Shown here one piece after another: positions 24,920-33,257 of a DNA stretch of 33,258 bases. Location of the stretch: contig JAGGXR010000007.1 in assembly GCA_021162935.1 (NCBI GenBank), positions 1 through 33,258 on the forward strand, given 5' to 3'. Each line of letters starts with the position of its first letter. Position 1 is the first letter of the stretch. This DNA is from Deltaproteobacteria bacterium. GTDB taxonomy: Bacteria > Myxococcota_A > Polyangia > HGW-17 > SLPX01. A program made the translations under genes and the position numbers. The notes under the pieces were generated by a model that searched no databases, was not told the DNA's origin, and saw nothing but the letters and a program-made list of their open reading frames with translations.

Positions 24920-25088
24920 CAATTGTGACGCTCACGTGTCAGCCGCCGTATGGCTCACATCCTTTGGAAATAGCGATGTTTTTGCCCTATTGATGAGGCA
25001 TGGGACTTTGTGGCCCATGGTTTGCATCGTTCCGAAGCCGTACGCCGGGAAGGTCTTCCGGCAACGTCTCTATCCAAGGAGGTGCAAC

Positions 25089-25943
25089 ATGAGGCGGAAG
25101 CACATCGTTTTGGCTGGTTTGTCGAGTCTGTTGCTGGTGTCGAGTGTGTCCTATGGACGGGAACTGCGCCCCATGGCACAAGAGTCCATCCGCGCCCGGT
25201 CACTGGTCAGCCCCGCTCGCTTCAAGAAAGTGGTGTCTGCGAGCGATTCGGTTTGGAAGCGCTCGGCCCGCGGCGCTCGCGCCACCCTGGCCGGACGTCA
25301 CACGAGTCGTCAGGTGATCATCCATTACGCGTCGAACGGCAAGCCCGGCAAGAAGTCACTGCTCAATATGGGCATGAAGACCGTCTTGTATGGCATGATG
25401 TCCGCTGGCAGGATGCACACGGAAGCAGGCGGCTCCCAAACGCGGATGCACGACCATGCGACCCAACACAAGGGGGTCACCAAGAGGCACGCGTCGAACG
25501 GCAAGCCTGGAAAGTTTGGGCAGCTCAACATGGGCATGAAGACCGTGTTGTACGGAATTCTCGGTGCGTCGAATCGGGTCCACAATGGTGGCGCGTCGAA
25601 TCGGGTCCATCACACGGGCAAGACGCTGCGTTCGGCCCGCGGCATGGTCATGTCGAACAGCAAGCCGAGCAACGTTGGCCTGCTCAACATGACGAAGCTG
25701 ATCAAGATGGGCGCCCTTGGCGCCTCGACCCCGAGGGTCGACACGGATGGCTTGAGCCAACGCATCCACAAGATGCCTCGCCTCAACGTGGGGCGCCCCA
25801 GGATGACCCGTCCCGACGTCGGCCGTCCGGAAATGCGGAACATGATCCCGCATCGGCATATTCCTCGCAACGTCAACCAGAATCGCGTGAACGCCCGCAG
25901 CATGGTGGGTGGCCGTTGCTTCGGGATGCATTGCGGGAACTGA
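25089..25943 (+). CDS. Secreted, highly basic repeat protein of unknown family
   Basis: 284 residues; AAGGAGGTG about six bases before the ATG is the strongest ribosome binding site seen in the window. Residues 1-23 are a Sec-type signal. The mature protein is very rich in Arg, Lys, His, Met, Asn and Gly and poor in acidic residues, so its charge is strongly positive. Three imperfect repeats of about 33 residues begin at 82, 136 and 189 with SN[GS]KP, then [LQ]LNM, a stretch with K/L and a G[A/I/M]LGAS or similar end, followed by an R[VM] segment. The tail has VGRPRM and VGRPEM and ends with GGRCFGMHCGN (CxxxxC). I recognise no family. Possibilities include an envelope- or nucleic-acid-binding protein, or a cationic antimicrobial; none is supported by motifs. 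Confidence 0.8.
   Translation: MRRKHIVLAGLSSLLLVSSVSYGRELRPMAQESIRARSLVSPARFKKVVSASDSVWKRSARGARATLAGRHTSRQVIIHYASNGKPGKKSLLNMGMKTVLYGMMSAGRMHTEAGGSQTRMHDHATQHKGVTKRHASNGKPGKFGQLNMGMKTVLYGILGASNRVHNGGASNRVHHTGKTLRSARGMVMSNSKPSNVGLLNMTKLIKMGALGASTPRVDTDGLSQRIHKMPRLNVGRPRMTRPDVGRPEMRNMIPHRHIPRNVNQNRVNARSMVGGRCFGMHCGN
25332..25751 (+). repeat. Three imperfect repeats within the secreted basic protein
   Basis: Repeat 1 spans about 25332-25430, repeat 2 25494-25592 and repeat 3 25653-25751. Repeats 1 and 2 share SNGKPGK, LNMGMKTVLYG; repeat 3 is more diverged, SNSKPSN, LLNM, GALGAS. DNA similarity is high between 1 and 2 but with many synonymous differences, so the duplication is not very recent. 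Confidence 0.85.
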
Positions 25944-25956
25944 TCCGCTGACGCGT

Positions 25957-25992
25957 CGACTCGGCGGGTCCCCTGGATTCTCGTCCGAGTCG
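25957..25992 (+). terminator. Terminator-like hairpin after the basic repeat-protein gene
   Basis: CGACTCGG and CCGAGTCG form an 8-bp stem with a 20-base loop, starting 14 bases after the stop at 25943. There is no T-run, so termination would not be classical. Confidence 0.3.
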
Positions 25993-26214
25993 GTGCGCTG
26001 CTGGATCCCTTGCAAGGTCCGTCATCTTTCCTTCGTCTCGCTTCGTCTCTCGTTTCGACTCTTGGAACGAGTCAACGGAAGTTCACCATCCATGCCACGT
26101 CCAGCACGCCCCCTTTGCGGCGGTCGTGGCACCTTGTCTGCCGATCGATGGAATTCCCGGCATTTTTGGTTATATGGAGAGGGATGCGGATTCGGCAAAG
26201 CCGATGACGTTCTA

Positions 26215-27234
26215 TCACCGATGGATCGTGACAGGTTTTCCGCCTTGCATCATGGAAGTTTGGGCGGCTTCGAGGATCTTCGTAACCTCCAGTCCGTTGT
26301 TGGCGTCGGTCAAGGGCCGCTGATTCGAAAGGCAACTGTCCACGAAGTGGTTCAGCTCGATTTTGAGGGGTTCGGTCATTTCGACGCGAGGGATGAGGAT
26401 GTCTCCCTGTCGGATCGATAGATACTCGCCGTAGCTCGAAAACTCAGGGGGGCGCTCAAATCCCTTGTCGAAGATGCGCAGCTTCTCCGACGGGTGTGTG
26501 TCGTCGAATTCGATCATTTTCTTGCTGCCCACCAAGGTCAGTTTACGGACCTTTCGTGGATCCAACCATGAGAGTTGAACCTGCGCCATGATTCCGCTGG
26601 GAAAGGTCAGGTTGACGAACACCACGTCTTCGATGCCTTCTTGAAGGTAGGCGCGTCCCCTGGCTGCCACCGTATCGGGTGTTTGTCCTGTCAGGTAGAG
26701 CATCACCGATAGGTCGTGGGGCCCGAAGGACCACAGGGCGTTTTCGTCTTGACGCAGACGGCCCAGGTTCACCCGTTGGGCGTACATGTAAAAAATGTCG
26801 CCGATCTGTCCCGAATCGATGAGTTCCTTGATGGCGCGGACCGCCGGATGGTAGCACAGCATGTGTCCCACCATAGCGATGCGACCCGTTTGATCCGCCA
26901 CACGCACCACTTCCTGAGCTTCGGCAGCGGAGAGGCCGAGCGGTTTTTCCACGTAGACGTGTTTGCCGGCATGGAGCACCTGCACTGCCTGTTTCGAGTG
27001 GAGCTTGGCGGGAGTCACGAGCGCTACGGCTTCCACGTCGGGATTTGCGAGCACTTCGTCCAGTTCCTTCGTGATCCTGACGCCGGGATACAGGTTTGCC
27101 ATCCTTTTGCGAATGGTCGGGTTCTGATCGCAGATCTCCACGAGTTCCACCGAAGGGAGCGAGGCAAAATTTCGGACCAGGTTTTTGCCCCAGTATCCGG
27201 TTCCCACGACGGCGATCTTCAAGGTCGATTCCAT
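26215..27234 (-). CDS. Gfo/Idh/MocA-family sugar oxidoreductase
   Basis: 339 residues, AGGAG about seven bases before the ATG at 27234. A Rossmann fold starts LKIAVVGTGYWGKN (GxGYWG); the catalytic region has HVYVEKPLGL (EKP with Lys as general acid/base), then MVGHMLCYHPA, and a C-terminal substrate-binding sheet. Close in style to WlbA/WbpB-like UDP-sugar 3-dehydrogenases, which make the keto-sugar before amination and acylation in polysaccharide pathways. Here no aminotransferase or acetyltransferase is next to it, but two glycosyltransferases are just to the right, so nucleotide-sugar work for a glycan is likely (inference). Confidence 0.87.
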   Translation of the reverse strand: MESTLKIAVVGTGYWGKNLVRNFASLPSVELVEICDQNPTIRKRMANLYPGVRITKELDEVLANPDVEAVALVTPAKLHSKQAVQVLHAGKHVYVEKPLGLSAAEAQEVVRVADQTGRIAMVGHMLCYHPAVRAIKELIDSGQIGDIFYMYAQRVNLGRLRQDENALWSFGPHDLSVMLYLTGQTPDTVAARGRAYLQEGIEDVVFVNLTFPSGIMAQVQLSWLDPRKVRKLTLVGSKKMIEFDDTHPSEKLRIFDKGFERPPEFSSYGEYLSIRQGDILIPRVEMTEPLKIELNHFVDSCLSNQRPLTDANNGLEVTKILEAAQTSMMQGGKPVTIHR

Positions 27235-27592
27235 GTTGTACTCCTGCGACGAGGGTCCCCTATTTTGAACAGCCTCCTAGGGCTTCCTGCATGTGCGGAG
27301 AATGTATACCTCGCCCCAGACTGTGTTTCCAGATCTTCTGACAATCGATCGAGTCATGACAGGAACAACTTTTTCTTTGCCCCCTATCTGTTTACCCCAT
27401 GACCCGACGACCCGACGATTGCGGGCAGCTTGACACGCTCGCTCCACGCAAATACCATCCTTTTCATCGAGTCATAGGCGCGCAGGAGATGTGCTGGCTT
27501 TGGGCGTGCCTTTCGTTCGATGGGCTGCATGGTTGCTCGTGACTTGAGTTGGATGAGCGTTCACTTCGTTTCGTCGATGTGTGAGGTGGTGC
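27235..27592. other. Divergent intergenic region, sugar dehydrogenase / glycosyltransferase
   Basis: A 358-base, relatively AT-rich gap between two divergent genes. It holds the ribosome binding site of the dehydrogenase on the minus strand and a fair plus-strand promoter candidate (27430-27458). No gene is apparent. Confidence 0.55.
27430..27458 (+). promoter_or_regulatory. Possible sigma70-type promoter of the first glycosyltransferase gene
   Basis: TTGACA at 27430-27435, then 17 bases, then TACCAT at 27453-27458 (four of six matches to the -10 consensus), about 130 bases upstream of the gene start. Confidence 0.42.
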
Positions 27593-28471
27593 ATGGATGC
27601 CTCCTGCAGGCTGGGGGTTGCAATAGCAGCGTTCAACAGCGCTGATGTGATTCGTGGCTGCCTTCAACCATTACGAGGACTTGATGCGGACGTGGTCCTG
27701 TTTGATGATGGCAGTTCGGACGGCACGGCAGAAATCGCGAGACAGGTTCGACCTGATATCGTTATCCTTCATGGCGACGGGAACCAGTGGTGGACCGGTG
27801 GCACGAATGCGGCGATCGAGGAGTGTTTGAAGCGAGGGGCGGACTACGTGCTTCTCCTGAACCCAGATGTTCGAATAGACAGGCGGGGCGTCGAACAACT
27901 TGTGGAGTACGCGCAGGGCACCGTGTTGACCGTCGTTGCAGCGATGGTCGTAGATGACCGCGATACGGATCGCATTGCCTGGGCGGGTTCACGATTTGGT
28001 AGAGTGGTGCCCGGCCTTCCTGTTTATGCGAGCAGGTTCGTTGCAAAGAGCGGCACGCTCGTATCGGATCTTCCCGAGACGCCGTACGAAGTTGACGATG
28101 CTCATGGAAGAGGGGTGCTCGTCCCTCGAACCGTGATAGAGGCGATCGGTTTACCCGATGCAACTCGTTTTCCACATTATGGTGCTGACATCGACTATTT
28201 TTTTCGTGCAAGAAAAGCAGGCGCAAAAATAGTTGTTTATCCTGGCGTGCGTGCACGATTATTGGTGGATCACACGGGCCTAAGAGCGCCCGATTCGAGA
28301 ACGGTCAAGGGTCGTGTTGTCAACATTTGGAATTACCTCTTTGCCAGGAAACATGGTGACGCTGTGCGGATGTGGTGGCGTCTCTACTGGGCACACCTCA
28401 AGCCTCACCAGGCGGTGGCGAGCTACGCTTTTGTCTTGGCTGTCAATGTTTTTCGCAAGATGACGCGGTAG
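27593..28471 (+). CDS. Family-2 glycosyltransferase
   Basis: 292 residues from the ATG at 27593, with GAGGTGG just upstream; a GTG at 27581 is an alternative. GT-A fold motifs are VAIAAFNSADVIRGCL, VVLFDDGSSDGTAEIA, then the acceptor region WWTGGTNAAIEE, the NPDV divalent-metal motif (YVLLLNPDVR) and YGADIDYFFRARKAG. These match the rhamnosyltransferase/mycolyl-type GT2 group. It transfers a sugar from a nucleotide donor; the sugar is not determinable. Base composition is lower in GC than neighbouring genes (about 43-47% in two 60-base lines near 28141-28260), hinting at horizontal origin. Confidence 0.88.
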   Translation: MDASCRLGVAIAAFNSADVIRGCLQPLRGLDADVVLFDDGSSDGTAEIARQVRPDIVILHGDGNQWWTGGTNAAIEECLKRGADYVLLLNPDVRIDRRGVEQLVEYAQGTVLTVVAAMVVDDRDTDRIAWAGSRFGRVVPGLPVYASRFVAKSGTLVSDLPETPYEVDDAHGRGVLVPRTVIEAIGLPDATRFPHYGADIDYFFRARKAGAKIVVYPGVRARLLVDHTGLRAPDSRTVKGRVVNIWNYLFARKHGDAVRMWWRLYWAHLKPHQAVASYAFVLAVNVFRKMTR

Positions 28472-28620
28472 GCTCTGATGGCTGTTGGTCCGATACGAGC
28501 GCGAGCCCTTGGCTTGGAGGTTCATGGAACTGATCGAACAGGTCCTACGAGAACAGGAAAGAGACGACTCGTCCGTGGGCCATGACGGTTCGGTCGAACC
28601 GACTGCGGTGGATGGATGAC

Positions 28621-29631
28621 ATGGTGCGTTGCAACGAAACACGTGTGCCGGTGCTCGATATCGTGGTGGTGAACTGGAACGCGGGCGAGTATCTGCGTCG
28701 CTGCATGGAATCGGTGGAACGGTCGTCTCGCGACGGGTTCGTTCTGGGGCATGTCTGCGTGGTGGACAATGCGTCGAGCGACGACTCCATGGCCCGAATC
28801 GAGTCCTTCGATCTGCCCATGCAGGTCGTGTGGAACGTGACGAATCGCGGTTTTGCGGCTGCATGTAATCAAGGAGCCGGCGGCAGTCAAGCGGACTATC
28901 TGCTGTTTCTGAATCCGGACGTGCAGCTTTTCGAGGACTCACTTTCCCGAGCGGTGGCCTTCATGGAAGAGTGCGGCAACCAGGACGTGGCCCTGTCCAG
29001 CGTCCAGTTGCTCGATGATTCCGGTCAGGTGGCGCGTTCCTGTGCGCGCTTCCCCACGACGGGACGTTTTTTTTCCGCCATGCTTGGCTTGGACAGAGTG
29101 TTTCCCAAGCTGTTCCCCGCTCATTTCATGGAGGAGTGGGATCATGGCGATACGCGGGACGTGGACCAGGTCATGGGCGCGTTCTACCTGGTTCGTCGCA
29201 ATGTTTTCGATCGGCTCGGCGGTTTTGATGAGCGATTCTTCGTGTATTTCGAAGATGTGGACTTCGCCTATCGGGTGGCCCGAGAGGGGTTGAAAACGCG
29301 GTTTTTCGCCGACGCGCGGGTCTATCACAAGGGTGGGGTCAGTTCCGAGCATGTCAAGGCGGCGCGCTTGTTCTATTCCTTGAGGAGTCGGATCCTGTAC
29401 GCATACAAGCATTTGGGATGGCATCGAGCCACGGGGGTGGCCCTGGGGACCTTCTTGGTCGAGCCGGCAACGAGGTTGGCCTGGGCGGCTCTGTCCGGCT
29501 CGTCGGACGACGTGGTGGAGACGCTCAAAGGGTACCTGATGCTTTTGGGGGATATATCGGTTCTGGTGGGGGCCGCGTCGCAAGGTGCCACTCAAGGCAA
29601 GGAATTCAAGCCGACAGACGGACGCGACTAG
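28621..29631 (+). CDS. Family-2 glycosyltransferase (rhamnosyltransferase-like)
   Basis: 336 residues from 28621, the start with the best, though weak, upstream GGATG; ATGs at 28582 and 28612 are in the same frame and would add up to 13 residues. Motifs: VLDIVVVNWNAGEYLRRCM, VVDNASSDDS, NRGFAAACNQGA, YLLFLNPDVQL and MGAFYLVRRNVFDRLGGFDE with YFEDVDFAYRV. This is the WbbL-like rhamnosyltransferase group that extends O-antigen or cell-surface polysaccharides. The C-terminus has no clear membrane helix. Confidence 0.88.
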   Translation: MVRCNETRVPVLDIVVVNWNAGEYLRRCMESVERSSRDGFVLGHVCVVDNASSDDSMARIESFDLPMQVVWNVTNRGFAAACNQGAGGSQADYLLFLNPDVQLFEDSLSRAVAFMEECGNQDVALSSVQLLDDSGQVARSCARFPTTGRFFSAMLGLDRVFPKLFPAHFMEEWDHGDTRDVDQVMGAFYLVRRNVFDRLGGFDERFFVYFEDVDFAYRVAREGLKTRFFADARVYHKGGVSSEHVKAARLFYSLRSRILYAYKHLGWHRATGVALGTFLVEPATRLAWAALSGSSDDVVETLKGYLMLLGDISVLVGAASQGATQGKEFKPTDGRD

Positions 29632-30136
29632 CCGAAATCGGGGGCTGTTCCCGGCGACCTGGAGCCATGGCTTGTGCCACAGCGATGCTCGACAAGTTTC
29701 TGAGACTGGGCACCAGCTTCCTATCAGAAATCTGATGGATTAGGGGCGTCGGACGGGTCTGTAGGTTGGACTCCCAATTCCGTGCGAAGGGGTCGAACAG
29801 GACCGAATGGAGGGCGACGTCCGGTTCGAAATGCTGGTGTCCGACGGGCGGCCGGGGCCCAACACGGCCCGGTAGGGCCGATGTGCGCTGCATTCGTGGT
29901 TCGCCGCTGGCGCCGATTCCTGCTGATCGTCCGGTTTCCTGGAATGGAACGAGAGGGGCAGTGGGAGTCGATTCATTCCGTATGGGCCCACGTGGCACGT
30001 GCCTTGCTTTCTCTTCGAGTCGTTACGCCATTCGCGTGGATCGATCGGGCGGTCATCCAGCGTTTCGCGATTGATCGTCTGATGACGTAAAAATGAAGAG
30101 AACACAGGGATCATCAACCAAAAAGGAGAGAAAACG
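29632..30136. other. Intergenic region before the beta-propeller lipoprotein
   Basis: A 505-base gap. The left part holds an ATCAGA-AA-TCTGAT palindrome at 29723-29736. The right end is AT-rich with AAGGAG before 30137. I see no convincing gene; open frames here are short, GC-biased and lack family resemblance. A promoter for the lipoprotein gene is expected near the AT-rich 30080-30135 stretch. Confidence 0.55.
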
Positions 30137-32983
30137 ATGAAGACGTTGCGTTGGATCTGGCTGGTGGGGCTGCTTGCATTGGTGGCTTCCTGTCAAGGAA
30201 CGGCCATGGTGGCCAGCACGCCCCAGTCTGGTGACACGGATTTTATTTCGGCTCCAGTGGGTGGAGGCAATACTAGGGGAGGTTACGACACGCAGGGAGG
30301 CGTCAACGATGCATCACCGTCTGCGGAGGCGCATCAGACTCAAGCGACTCGTGAGATCGAGGAGGCCGACCTGGTCAAGGTGGTGGGACAAACCCTGTAC
30401 GCACTCAATAGCTATCGCGGCCTGTATGTCATCAACATGGCCAATCCGGACCAACCCAGGATCACCGGACACATGGACATGTACGGCTACCCCGTGGAGA
30501 TGTACGTGCGTAACGGCAGGGCCTACGTCGTGCTCACCAACTTTTTTCGCATGTGGCTTAATGCTGACGGGGAACAGGAGCCGAACATCGGCTCCAGCGT
30601 GACCGTGGTGGACGTGTCCGATTCGTCGTCTCCAAGCCTGCTGTCGCGCTTTTTGCTGCCCGGATACGTCACCGACACGAGGATTGTGGGTGATGTGCTC
30701 TACGCGGTGGCAAATCGGTATTCGTGGTTCTGGTACTACGACAATCAGGATAACCGCGATCTGACCACGGTGATGTCCATCAACGTGGCCGATCCCCTCG
30801 CAATCCACAAGGTGGATGAATTCGCCTTCGACAAGTGTGACGGCTGGGACAATCATGTGCACGTCACCCAGAACGCCATCTACATTGCGTCCTCCTGCTG
30901 GGACTCGAACGGCACCGGGACCCAGGTCCGATACGTGGACATTTCGGATCCGCAGGGCCACATGGCCTTGGGCGCGCAGTTCCAGGTTCCTGGCTACGTG
31001 ATGGACCGTTGGGCCATGTCCGAGTATCAGGGCGTCTTCCGGGTCATCACGAGCGACAGCCGGTGGGGCAGTTCTCAGCCTCACCTCTTCACGTTCCAAG
31101 TGAACAGCTCGACGCAGATCGTTCCCCTCGCGTCGTTGTCCATGCAGCTTCCGGAGAACGAGAGCCTGCGCGCCGCTCGATTTGACGGGGACCGCGGCTA
31201 TCTGGTGACCTACGAGCAAATTGACCCGCTGTTTACGGTCGATTTGTCCGACCCCACGCACCCGGTTCAGGCCGGTATGCTCGAGATGCCCGGCTGGTTG
31301 GACCACATCGTGCCGAAGGGAGATCGTCTGGTGGCTCTTGGTCATGACGATTCCGACGGCACCATGCGTCTTTCCGTTTCGTTGTTCGACGTTTCGGATC
31401 TCACTCAACCGACTCTGCTCGCCAGGGTGACCTTCGGCGAAGGTTGGGGTTGGCTCACCGACGAGCGGGACAACTTTGAAAAAGTGTTCAAGGTGCTCGA
31501 CGACCTGCACATGATCTTGGTTCCCTTCATGGAGTGGGTGAACGACCCGAACGGCTGGGGCCGGTATGAAGGCGGCGTCCAGATCATCGACTTCACAAAC
31601 AACAGCCTGGCGCTTCGAGGCAAGGCGGGCCACGATGGATACATCCGGCGAGCCCTGGTCTTCGGCGGCCGACTGGTGACCCTGTCCGATCAGCGTCTGC
31701 AGGTCCTGGACATCACAGACCGTGACCATCCCATGATAACGGGGGACCTGTCCCTGTCGCGCAACGTGACCCAGTTGGTCAACATTGGCCAGTACTCGGT
31801 GCAACTCGTGGGTGACTGGTGGAGCGGCAAGACGTCGGTGGTGGTGATGCCCCTTTCGGATCCCGACCTGGGCGAGCCGGTCGCCGAACTGCGGTTCCCT
31901 GCTCCTTATGCGCGATTCTTCTCCAATGCCGGCTACCTGTTCGTGGTGTATCGCGACTCGGACACGAGTCGAGTCATGCTGCGGAGCGTGGACCTGACGG
32001 ATCCGACGCGGCCTCGGCTCGCTGGTGTTCTGGAACTGCCAGACAATTTTGATACCTATGGGTATTACTACGGCTGGTGGTGGTGGGGCTACTGCTATCC
32101 CATGGCCTATGATTCGGTGGTGCAGGTCGGCGGCTCCAAGCTCGTGTTCCATTCAGCCCATTGGTGGTGGTACTACGACGACCAGTCCGGTCAACAGCCC
32201 GATCAGTTGCTCGTGGTGGATCTGTCCAGCCCGGCGCAGCCTCGGATCGCCTCGACCATGGACCTGAACGGTATGGAGTGGGTTTCGGGGATGATGGCTC
32301 GTGGGAACACCCTCGTGTTCACGCATTACCAGACCATTGCCGTGCCTTGGGATGACCAGCGACAGTACGTGCGGTACTACATGGACAGGCTTGACCTGAC
32401 GGACCCGAATGCACCCGTGTTGGCCCGGTCGGTCAACGTGCCCGGCTTCGTGCTCGACTTCGACCCGAGCCGCAACGTCATCGTCACCGAGGACTTCCAG
32501 TGGTTGAGCGACGGTTCCTGGCAGAAGACCCTCAATTCCTTGTGGCTCAGAGGCTCGGTTGCCATTCTCGCCAGCAGGATTACCCTGCCCGAATATGCAT
32601 CGGTGCCGTTGATCGACGGCAGCAGGGCGGCCTTCGTCACGAACCAATATTGGTATAACGATGTGGCGCAGCAGGACCATTATGCATCGACCGTCCAGAC
32701 CTTGGACCTGTCGGATCCCAATGACATCCAGTTTGCCGGCGAGATGGACCTCGCCTACCCTTGGGCGAGTCTCTTCTTGCTGTCCGGTAACAGACTGGTC
32801 GTCGGAACCTGGTCCTATGTCGCTGGTTTGTTCGTCTACGACGTGTCCAATTTGAGCCAGCCCGTCTACCTGAATCAACTCAGGACCGACGGTTGGGTGA
32901 GCGACATGCTCCTCGAAGGCGGTTTGCTCTACGTGGCGACCGGCCCGTATGGTGTCCGCACCCTGAACGTGCAGGGTCGGTAG
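30137..32983 (+). CDS. Large lipoprotein with beta-propeller repeats (Beta_propel-like)
   Basis: 948 residues; AAGGAGAG a few bases before the ATG. Residues 1-19 are a signal with the lipobox LVASC, lipidated at Cys19. After a Ser/Gly/Gln-rich linker (about 20-70), EEADLVKVVGQTLYALNSYRGLYVIN begins the domain found in archaeal and bacterial secreted beta-propeller proteins. Blade-like repeats of the form D[LVI][ST]DP..P.L......PG recur, for example VVDLSSPAQPRIAS, LDLTDPNAPVLARSV, LDITDRDHPMITG. Aromatic patches (YGYYYGWWWWGYCYP at about 640) interrupt. Function is unknown; a surface or periplasmic binding protein is likely. It is a good deal longer than many single-domain family members. Confidence 0.85.
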   Translation: MKTLRWIWLVGLLALVASCQGTAMVASTPQSGDTDFISAPVGGGNTRGGYDTQGGVNDASPSAEAHQTQATREIEEADLVKVVGQTLYALNSYRGLYVINMANPDQPRITGHMDMYGYPVEMYVRNGRAYVVLTNFFRMWLNADGEQEPNIGSSVTVVDVSDSSSPSLLSRFLLPGYVTDTRIVGDVLYAVANRYSWFWYYDNQDNRDLTTVMSINVADPLAIHKVDEFAFDKCDGWDNHVHVTQNAIYIASSCWDSNGTGTQVRYVDISDPQGHMALGAQFQVPGYVMDRWAMSEYQGVFRVITSDSRWGSSQPHLFTFQVNSSTQIVPLASLSMQLPENESLRAARFDGDRGYLVTYEQIDPLFTVDLSDPTHPVQAGMLEMPGWLDHIVPKGDRLVALGHDDSDGTMRLSVSLFDVSDLTQPTLLARVTFGEGWGWLTDERDNFEKVFKVLDDLHMILVPFMEWVNDPNGWGRYEGGVQIIDFTNNSLALRGKAGHDGYIRRALVFGGRLVTLSDQRLQVLDITDRDHPMITGDLSLSRNVTQLVNIGQYSVQLVGDWWSGKTSVVVMPLSDPDLGEPVAELRFPAPYARFFSNAGYLFVVYRDSDTSRVMLRSVDLTDPTRPRLAGVLELPDNFDTYGYYYGWWWWGYCYPMAYDSVVQVGGSKLVFHSAHWWWYYDDQSGQQPDQLLVVDLSSPAQPRIASTMDLNGMEWVSGMMARGNTLVFTHYQTIAVPWDDQRQYVRYYMDRLDLTDPNAPVLARSVNVPGFVLDFDPSRNVIVTEDFQWLSDGSWQKTLNSLWLRGSVAILASRITLPEYASVPLIDGSRAAFVTNQYWYNDVAQQDHYASTVQTLDLSDPNDIQFAGEMDLAYPWASLFLLSGNRLVVGTWSYVAGLFVYDVSNLSQPVYLNQLRTDGWVSDMLLEGGLLYVATGPYGVRTLNVQGR

Positions 32984-33024
32984 TCAGTCACACCTCCTCA
33001 ATGACCCCAACTGCTTTGTTTTTA

Positions 33025-33052
33025 CCCTGACCGGCCTTCCGGCCGGCCAGGG
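33025..33052. terminator. Strong hairpin between convergent genes
   Basis: CCCTGACCGGCC-TTCC-GGCCGGCCAGGG forms a 12-bp stem with a single A-C mismatch and a four-base loop. It lies 42 bases past the stop of the lipoprotein gene and about 100 bases past the stop of the convergent gene on the right. The T-run lies on the 5' side, not after the stem, so this would be an unusual terminator. Confidence 0.45.
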
Positions 33053-33149
33053 CCGAGCCCCGCCAGGGCTGGCCTAGTAGCCTCGTCCGGGCTCAGTCCG
33101 GGCCAGGGTCGAGCGGCCCCCGCGCCTCGTCATGTTTGGGCTTGGTTGC

Positions 33150-33257
33150 TCACTCTACGTGAGCGAGGTGCAGGATGCGGTCCAGGCTTGCCTGCAGGGT
33201 CGGGTCCGATTGGACCAGCTCCGTCAGCCGTTTTTGGAGCTTTTCTTTCAGGTTTCC
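33150..33257 (-). CDS. C-terminal fragment of a minus-strand gene, cut by the right edge
   Basis: Read on the minus strand, 33257 to 33150 gives 35 codons (LKEKLQKRLTELVQSD, then LQASLDRILHLAHVE) and a TGA stop at 33150-33152. The heptad-like helix pattern and charge balance look like a real protein end. The start is outside the window, so the family cannot be named. Confidence 0.5.
   Translation of the reverse strand, partial: GNLKEKLQKRLTELVQSDPTLQASLDRILHLAHVE

Larger units (their letters stand above)
24651..25088. other. Long leader region before the basic repeat protein
   Basis: This 438-base gap holds four tandem 12-bp units (24671-24718), two adjacent hairpins (24878-24919) and the strong ribosome binding site AAGGAGGTG just before 25089. 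I see no gene. A plus-strand frame from 24915 is open into the coding region but codon use and protein sequence upstream of 25089 are not convincing. The promoter must lie here, but no clear -35/-10 pair is evident. Confidence 0.6.

Noticed and set aside
30314-32152. 612-codon minus-strand open frame over the beta-propeller gene.
   Set aside because: Val/His-rich shadow antisense to a clear lipoprotein with family motifs.
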